Part shown: positions 16,151 through 20,082 of the stretch, in pieces
How positions within the stretch are numbered: position 1 is the first letter of the stretch
How the letters are laid out: the number at the start of each line of letters is the position of its first letter
Source: JBFFXF01 sp041569895
GTDB lineage: Bacteria > Planctomycetota > UBA8108 > JACQVS01
Length of the DNA stretch: 20,082 nucleotides
Assembly (NCBI GenBank): GCA_041569895.1
Contig: JBFFXF010000127.1
Location: 1-20,082, forward strand
Direction: 5' to 3'
The notes under the pieces: generated by a model
The model's input: only the letters and a program-made list of their open reading frames with translations
Databases searched by the model: none
Told to the model about the DNA's origin: nothing
Position numbers and translations under genes: made by a program

Positions 16151-16178
16151 ACGCAGATGACGCAGATCGACGCAGACC
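16151..16178. repeat. Three ACGCAGA units spaced by 9-10 bp
   Basis: ACGCAGAT starts at 16151, recurs at 16160, and ACGCAGAC starts at 16170. The spacing is 9 and then 10 bp. It resembles a degenerate minisatellite; the function is unknown. Confidence 0.55.
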
Positions 16179-16202
16179 TGGAAGCCCGCCCTTCGTCCTT
16201 GT

Positions 16203-16262
16203 CCTCGGAGTCGGAATCGGTATCGGTATCGGCATCGGCATCGGCCCTCGGAGTCGGAATCG
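16203..16262. repeat. Hexamer repeats bounded by a 17-bp direct repeat
   Basis: CCTCGGAGTCGGAATCG occurs perfectly at 16203-16219 and 16246-16262. Between the copies lie two GGTATC and two GGCATC units in tandem. The whole block has a period of 6 bp. Confidence 0.85.
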
Positions 16263-16263
16263 C

Positions 16264-16295
16264 ATCTCTGATCTCGGTTTCTGGTCTCTGATCTC
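16264..16295. repeat. Direct repeat of TCTCTGATCTC
   Basis: TCTCTGATCTC occurs at 16265-16275 and 16285-16295, 20 bp apart, just after the hexamer block. It is part of the same low-complexity spacer. Confidence 0.6.
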
Positions 16296-16380
16296 TGCCT
16301 CCGCTCCCGACCTCGGTCTCGAACTCCGCCCGTCCCGGCCCGGACGGTGAGCAGGCGCTCGACGCCGATGGCTTTCCCGC

Positions 16381-16452
<72 letters not shown>

Positions 16453-16483
16453 TCCGGGCCGAGAGGAGGAGCCCCGAGTCGAG

Positions 16484-17587
16484 TCAGGGGCTTCGGCGCC
16501 CCCGGATCACCACCTTCAACGTCTCCTTCCTCATCATGCTCCGCAACGCCTCCTCGGTCTCGTCGATCGGGCGCTCGGCGGACAGGAGCTCGTCGGCGAG
16601 GAACCGCGGGTCGGCGAGGAGCTCGATGGCGCGGCGGAAGGTGGATGGGCGGTGGTGGTAGATGCCCTTGACGGTGATCTCGCTGTAGTGGAGGAGGTGG
16701 GTGTCGAGTGGGATCGACGTTCCCGGCGCGCAGCCGCCGAAGAGGTTGACCAGGCCGCCGGGACGCACCGACTCGATGGCGTCGGTCCAGACCTCGGGGA
16801 CGCCGGTGGCGTCGACGGCCACGGCGGCGCCGCCCGCGCCGTCGGTCGCACGGCGGACAGTGGCCGCCTGGCCGCCGCCGCGCTCGATGCGGATCGTCTC
16901 GCTGGCTCCAAGTCGCGCGCCGACCTCGAGGCGGGGCTCGTTCGGGTCGGCGAGAATGACCCGATGCCCCTCTCGCGCGAGCGCGGCGACGAACAGCAGG
17001 CCGATCGGCCCGGCGCCGTAGACGACCACCTCGGCGCGTCCGTCGAGCCGGGACAGCTCGCACCCGTCGACCCCGTGGAGCACGCACGCGAGCGGCTCGG
17101 CGAGCGCGGCGCGCTCGAACGAGAGCGCGTCCGGAAGGACGTGCGTGCTCACCGCGACGAAGCGATCCGGCACGAGGATGTACTCGGCGAACGCCCCGTT
17201 GAGGTAGCGGAGATCGATGCAGAGGTTCTCGCGACCCCCGGCGCAGCGCTCGCACGCGCCGCATGGGGCCGAGTTGGCGACCACGACGCGATCGCCCGGC
17301 GCCACCCTGGTGACGCCATCGCCGCACGCTGCCACGGCGCCGGCGAGCTCGTGGCCGAAGAGCGTCGGCACCCGGAGCATCCGCGGGTGTCCACCACGGC
17401 GAAACACCTTGACGTCCGTGCCGCACGTCGTCGCCGCGCCGATGCGCACCAGGACCTCGCCGGGCGCCGGCCGCGGCACCTCGACGTCGCGGATCTCGAT
17501 GCGCTCGGGCCCGACGAGCACCGCACCGCGCATCGACGGCGGGATCGGCGGCAGCTCCGGGATGTGCGCACTCGTCGCGTTCGTCAC
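16484..17587 (-). CDS. Zinc-dependent MDR alcohol/polyol dehydrogenase, second of a tandem pair
   Basis: This is a 367-residue medium-chain dehydrogenase related to sorbitol and threonine dehydrogenases. Catalytic zinc ligands are C55 (TTCGTD), H79 and E80 (GHE) and E164 (AEPLACVLHG). The structural zinc site is C109, C112, C115 and C123. The Rossmann motif GAGPIG (191-196) with Asp214 after the second strand predicts NAD(H) use. The C-terminal half is intact (TVKGIYHHRPSTFRRAIELL). The GTG at 17587 overlaps the preceding gene's TGA by 4 bp (GTGA), indicating translational coupling. The first 18 residues are not part of the fold, so an ATG at codon 19 is an alternative. It is the last gene of the clpS operon and ends beside a hexamer satellite. 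The substrate is not identifiable. Confidence 0.9.
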   Translation of the reverse strand: MTNATSAHIPELPPIPPSMRGAVLVGPERIEIRDVEVPRPAPGEVLVRIGAATTCGTDVKVFRRGGHPRMLRVPTLFGHELAGAVAACGDGVTRVAPGDRVVVANSAPCGACERCAGGRENLCIDLRYLNGAFAEYILVPDRFVAVSTHVLPDALSFERAALAEPLACVLHGVDGCELSRLDGRAEVVVYGAGPIGLLFVAALAREGHRVILADPNEPRLEVGARLGASETIRIERGGGQAATVRRATDGAGGAAVAVDATGVPEVWTDAIESVRPGGLVNLFGGCAPGTSIPLDTHLLHYSEITVKGIYHHRPSTFRRAIELLADPRFLADELLSAERPIDETEEALRSMMRKETLKVVIRGRRSP

Positions 17588-18657
17588 GGCGGCGTCAGCA
17601 GCACCTTGAGGGCCTCCCGCCGCCTGACGAGCTCGACGGCGTCGTCGAGGCGTCCCAGCGGAAGCCGGTGGGTGACGAGCGGCGAGGGGTCCAGCGCGCC
17701 CGCGACGATGGCCGCGAAGACCTCGGCCTGCTCCGACACCGTGCCGGAGTACGTGCCGACGATCCGCCGCTCGTGCTTGAAGAGGTCATTGAGGTCGAAC
17801 GACGCCGCGGCGCCCGCCGGCGCGTGCGCGAAGAGCACGGTGGTGCCGCCCTCGCGGCACAGGGCGAGCGCCGATCGGAGCGCATCCGACCCGCCCACGG
17901 TGTCGAACACCGCGTCGGCGCCGAGGTCGGCCGAGCTCGCGGCAACGACGTCCCGCGCCTGCTCGCCGGGCGCGGCCGCAGCCGCGGCGCCGAGCTCGAG
18001 CGCCAGCGATCGGCGCTCCGGGACCGGGTCGATGACGACCACCGGTCGCCGCGCGCGGACGGCGCGCAGGACCAGGAGGTGGAGGAGACCCATGCTGCCG
18101 CCCCCCTGGACGACGACAGTGCCCTCCCCATCCGGAGTCATCCCGGATCGCAATACGCCACGGAGGACGCACGCGGCGGGCTCCATGAAGACAGCCACCT
18201 CGTCGGCGACGCGGTCGGGCACTGGCCGCAGCGCACGCGCGACCGCCTGCTGACGCACGAGAATCAACTCCGAAAACCCGCCGGGCTCGAGGAGGTCGCG
18301 CCGGAACTCGCGGCACATCGTCTCGCTGTCCCCGCGGCAGAGCGCGCAGACTCCGCAGGGGACGTGGTGCGGCACGACGACCCGCTGTCCCGGCTCGAGG
18401 TCAACGCCGGCGCCGGTCTCGACGATCTCGCCGACGATCTCGTGCCCGAGCACCGAGCCGGAGGGCGCCGTGCCGTTGTCGAGCTTGAAGATGTCCGTGC
18501 CGCAGAGCCCCGCGACGCGAAGGCGCAGCACCGCCTCGCCCGCGGCCGGGGCACGCAGATCACGTGACTCGAGCCGTGTCCGGCCGCCGCCGGTGCAGGC
18601 GGCGACCCGCGTCGTGCGCGCACGCTTCTCGTCGCCGTGGCGGCTGGCGGCGTTCAC
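17584..18657 (-). CDS. Zinc-dependent MDR dehydrogenase, first of a tandem pair
   Basis: This is a 357-residue medium-chain dehydrogenase. Visible ligands are C52 (GLCGTD), H72 and E73 (GHE) and E159 (MEPAACVLRG) for catalytic zinc, and C101, C104, C107 and C115 for structural zinc. The nucleotide motif is GGGSMG (185-190) with Asp210 at the end of the next strand, favouring NAD(H). It is clearly diverged from its downstream paralogue, for example in the Ala-rich stretch after residue 215, so the pair is not a recent duplication. Both ends overlap neighbours by GTGA (18654-18657 and 17584-17587). The N-terminal 15 residues are basic and outside the fold. The substrate is unknown; the tandem pair could act on successive steps or form a mixed oligomer, which is inference. 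Confidence 0.9.
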   Translation of the reverse strand: MNAASRHGDEKRARTTRVAACTGGGRTRLESRDLRAPAAGEAVLRLRVAGLCGTDIFKLDNGTAPSGSVLGHEIVGEIVETGAGVDLEPGQRVVVPHHVPCGVCALCRGDSETMCREFRRDLLEPGGFSELILVRQQAVARALRPVPDRVADEVAVFMEPAACVLRGVLRSGMTPDGEGTVVVQGGGSMGLLHLLVLRAVRARRPVVVIDPVPERRSLALELGAAAAAAPGEQARDVVAASSADLGADAVFDTVGGSDALRSALALCREGGTTVLFAHAPAGAAASFDLNDLFKHERRIVGTYSGTVSEQAEVFAAIVAGALDPSPLVTHRLPLGRLDDAVELVRRREALKVLLTPP

Positions 18658-19181
18658 TCCTCCTCCCCCGATTCCGATTCCCTGATCGCCTGGAGGATCG
18701 CCTCCTCCAGGTAGGAGAGCTGGTTGAGCAGCAGGCGCTCGTCGAAGTCGGGATCGTCCGGGTGGAGGTCGCGCTCCCAGCTCTCGTCGGTGATGCCGAG
18801 GGCGCTGCCGATCGTCAGTCGGACGTCGTGCAGGAACCCGAGCCAGACCGCGAGGTCTTCACCGGAGAGCGATATCTCGAGCACGCACGGACCGCCGACG
18901 CCCGTGCGCCGCTTCGCCCTCGCGAGCGTCTTCTCGACGAGCTCGACGGCCTCGAGCTTACGCTTGACGAGGTCCTCGCGGAGGAGCCGCTGGTACTCCA
19001 GCTCGGCCTCATCGTTGTGGCGGTAGGCCCTGGGAAAGAGGGACGCGGTGACTCGATCGGTGAAGTCGGTGTTCTCGAGGAGGTCGCGCATGCGGCCGGG
19101 AAGCGACAGCAGTCCGGGGATCTCCTTCTCCAGGATCCAGACGTTCCAGCCGCCGTCTTCACCCTCTTCGAACCAGATCAC
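18654..19181 (-). CDS. DUF2017 family protein
   Basis: This is a 175-residue soluble, mostly helical acidic protein. It matches the DUF2017 pattern: SLFPRAYRHNDEAELEYQRL (46-65), then a conserved Lys/Leu-rich helix (DLVKRKLEAVELVEKTL), then LSGEDLAVWLGFLHDVRLTIG (about 103-124) and a final helix (LLLNQLSYLEEAILQAI). The family has no established biochemical function. In Actinobacteria it commonly sits next to clpS, and the same pairing here strengthens the call. The GTG at 19181 lies 65 bp after the clpS stop, with no clear Shine-Dalgarno. The 3' end overlaps the first dehydrogenase start by GTGA. It may act with the Clp protease adaptor, but nothing in the sequence proves that. Confidence 0.8.
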   Translation of the reverse strand: MIWFEEGEDGGWNVWILEKEIPGLLSLPGRMRDLLENTDFTDRVTASLFPRAYRHNDEAELEYQRLLREDLVKRKLEAVELVEKTLARAKRRTGVGGPCVLEISLSGEDLAVWLGFLHDVRLTIGSALGITDESWERDLHPDDPDFDERLLLNQLSYLEEAILQAIRESESGEEE

Positions 19182-19246
19182 CGCGCGCGTCTTTCAGAGG
19201 ACCTCTTCGAGAGGACTCGAGGAGACTCCGGGCGGCCTTCACCGCA

Positions 19247-19591
19247 TCAGCCCGTCTGCTCGAGAGTCGCCTGGAGACCGAACCCGTGCAGTCGCGATAC
19301 GTAGTACTCCGCCTTCTCCCGATCGACCGTCGCCACGATCGCGCGCCCGCGATGATGCACCTCGAGCATGAGCTGCGTGGCATGCTCGCGGCCGAACCCG
19401 AAGAGCTTCTGGAAGACATAGACCACGTACGACATCAACGTTATCGGATCGTTCCACACGACGACGTTCCAGGGCTGGCTGAGAGACGACTCGGTCCTCG
19501 TGTCCGGCTCGAGGACCTCGGTCGGCGACGCGCCCTCGGCGAGCAACGCCGGTGAGCGGGTGATGTCCAGCTCGATCGGATAGACGTTCAA
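19247..19591 (-). CDS. clpS: ATP-dependent Clp protease adaptor ClpS
   Basis: This small adaptor binds N-terminal destabilising residues (N-degrons) and delivers the proteins to a Clp ATPase such as ClpA or ClpC. The conserved core is residues 40-112 counted from TTG 19591: PWNVVVWNDP, LMSYVVYVFQKLFGF, LMLEVHHRG and RLHGFGLQATLEQ. N47, D48, M53 and H79 correspond to the N-degron pocket residues of E. coli ClpS. The form WNDPITLMSYV, with Pro after Asp, is the actinobacterial-type variant. TTG 19591 gives 114 residues, near the usual 106. GTG 19666 or GTG 19696 would add 25 or 35 Gly/Arg-rich residues without family similarity, and none has a convincing Shine-Dalgarno, so the start is uncertain. 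It is the first gene of the minus-strand operon. No clpA or clpC is in the window. Confidence 0.92.
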   Translation of the reverse strand: MNVYPIELDITRSPALLAEGASPTEVLEPDTRTESSLSQPWNVVVWNDPITLMSYVVYVFQKLFGFGREHATQLMLEVHHRGRAIVATVDREKAEYYVSRLHGFGLQATLEQTG

Positions 19592-19717
19592 GGCGCTCGG
19601 CTGCCCTCTGCCTGGTCCCCGGCTGTCCGGGGACGTGACCCGACCTCGACCTCTCCGTGTACGCACGTCGATCCCGCAAACCCTTCCCGTCGACACCCGG
19701 GCCGCGCGCCCGGCGCC

Positions 19718-19736
19718 CCGGCGGAAACGCCGCCGG
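19718..19736 (-). promoter_or_regulatory. Hairpin in the probable clpS leader
   Basis: CCGGCGG (19718-19724) and CCGCCGG (19730-19736) form a perfect 7-bp stem with a 5-base loop. It lies about 20 bp before the earliest possible clpS start and 126 bp before the preferred one. No T-run is seen on the minus strand. A role as leader structure is possible but unproven. Confidence 0.3.
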
Positions 19737-19840
19737 AAGCTGCGACGGAGAAGGCGGTCCCTTCACACCGACTGAGTAAGTCTATCTGCGAAAATGGGGG
19801 ATTTCCCAAGAAAAATGGGTGTGGGGACCCCCCCTGTCAC

Positions 19841-19876
19841 CGTTCCCGTCCCCGGTCCCGTTCCCGTGCCCGTGCC
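19841..19876. repeat. Six-unit hexamer satellite, inverted relative to 16381-16452
   Basis: The units are CGTTCC, CGTCCC, CGGTCC, CGTTCC, CGTGCC and CGTGCC. Reverse-complemented they read GGCACG, GGCACG, GGAACG, GGACCG, GGGACG, GGAACG, which are phase-shifted forms of the units in the 16381 array. The two arrays bracket the clpS operon in opposite orientations. Confidence 0.8.
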
Positions 19877-19922
19877 CGAAGGCGCCCGTCGTGATTGACA
19901 AAACTCGCTGGACGACGCCAAG

Positions 19923-20001
19923 ACGGTCACGGTCACGGTCACGGCACACGGTCACGCCACACGGTCCACGGGTCACGGTCCACGGGTCACGGCCACCGTC
20001 C
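19923..20001. repeat. Degenerate ACGGTC repeats with a perfect 14-bp tandem pair
   Basis: Three perfect ACGGTC units (19923-19940) grade into diverged copies. ACGGTCCACGGGTC occurs twice in perfect tandem (19961-19974 and 19975-19988). Confidence 0.85.
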
Positions 20002-20017
20002 AGGCCAGGGTTGGGCC

Positions 20018-20072
20018 CGTGCTCGTGCTCCGTATCCGTGTTCCGTCTCCGTTGTCGTTACCGTCGCCGTGC
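20018..20072. repeat. Degenerate CGTNNC-type hexamer repeats
   Basis: Two CGTGCT units (20018-20029) are followed by a run of CCGTNN-like hexamers with occasional single-base slips. The block reaches almost to the window end and may continue beyond it. Confidence 0.65.
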
Positions 20073-20082
20073 GACAGAGAAC

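Larger units (their letters stand above)
19697..20082. other. Gene-free region upstream of clpS
   Basis: The roughly 385 bp upstream of clpS hold a hairpin (19718-19736), an AT-rich patch near 19770-19820 that could contain the clpS promoter (no clear box pair found), and three repeat blocks running to the window edge. No credible gene was seen. Confidence 0.6.

Noticed and set aside
16652..18253. A 533-residue plus-strand ORF opposite the dehydrogenases
   Set aside because: It is domain-less and rich in Arg, Ala and Asp; both dehydrogenases on the other strand have full zinc sites.

Overview
The window is GC-rich DNA with dense coding on both strands and strong codon bias, so every real gene casts long shadow ORFs. 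It suggests a Gram-negative-type bacterium: there is an ArnD-like lipid-sugar deformylase and a probable lipoprotein penicillin acylase. The taxon cannot be fixed from the sequence. I lean to an uncultured Acidobacteriota-like or other deep-branching GC-rich lineage, while the ClpS-DUF2017 pair recalls Actinobacteria. That lean is inference only.

Layout. (1) 58-354, minus: a seven-iron ferredoxin (fdxA). It is divergent from pyruvate phosphate dikinase (655-3705, plus), and the 300-bp spacer holds a promoter for each gene and a perfect 10-bp-arm inverted repeat between them. The dikinase ends in a Lys/Arg/Ala tail of about 94 residues like histone H1. (2) 3735-4682, plus: an ArnD-like deacetylase whose only start that keeps its metal-binding DVD motif is a CTG. 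(3) 4701-7202, minus: a penicillin acylase family lipoprotein, convergent with the deacetylase. (4) 7652-9664, plus: an AI-2E family permease with a hydrophilic insertion of about 300 residues. (5) 9738-14548, plus: a DUF4912 protein with another H1-like Lys-rich region, overlapping by 4 bp a single polypeptide that joins a GH57 glycogen branching enzyme to a GT5 glycogen synthase. (6) 14689-16116, plus: dihydrolipoyl dehydrogenase. (7) 16117-16483: a gene-free stretch of simple hexamer repeats. (8) 19591 back to 16484, minus: a compact operon clpS, DUF2017, Zn-dependent dehydrogenase, Zn-dependent dehydrogenase; the last three genes are linked by GTGA overlaps. (9) 19697-20082: gene-free, again mostly hexamer-type repeats.

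How they fit. Dikinase, glycogen synthase/branching enzyme and dihydrolipoyl dehydrogenase are central-carbon and storage genes. The glycogen unit is unusual because chain elongation and branching sit on one polypeptide, with a DUF4912 partner that carries a carbohydrate-type C-terminal motif. The clpS operon ties an N-degron adaptor to a family of unknown function and two dehydrogenases. It is bracketed by the same hexamer satellite in opposite orientations.

The main candidates for something new are the H1-like tails on two metabolic proteins, the branching-synthase fusion, the large AI-2E insertion, the clpS-DUF2017-dehydrogenase operon with its flanking repeats, and the symmetrical operator-like site between fdxA and the dikinase gene. 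No mobile element, CRISPR array, tRNA or rRNA was seen.
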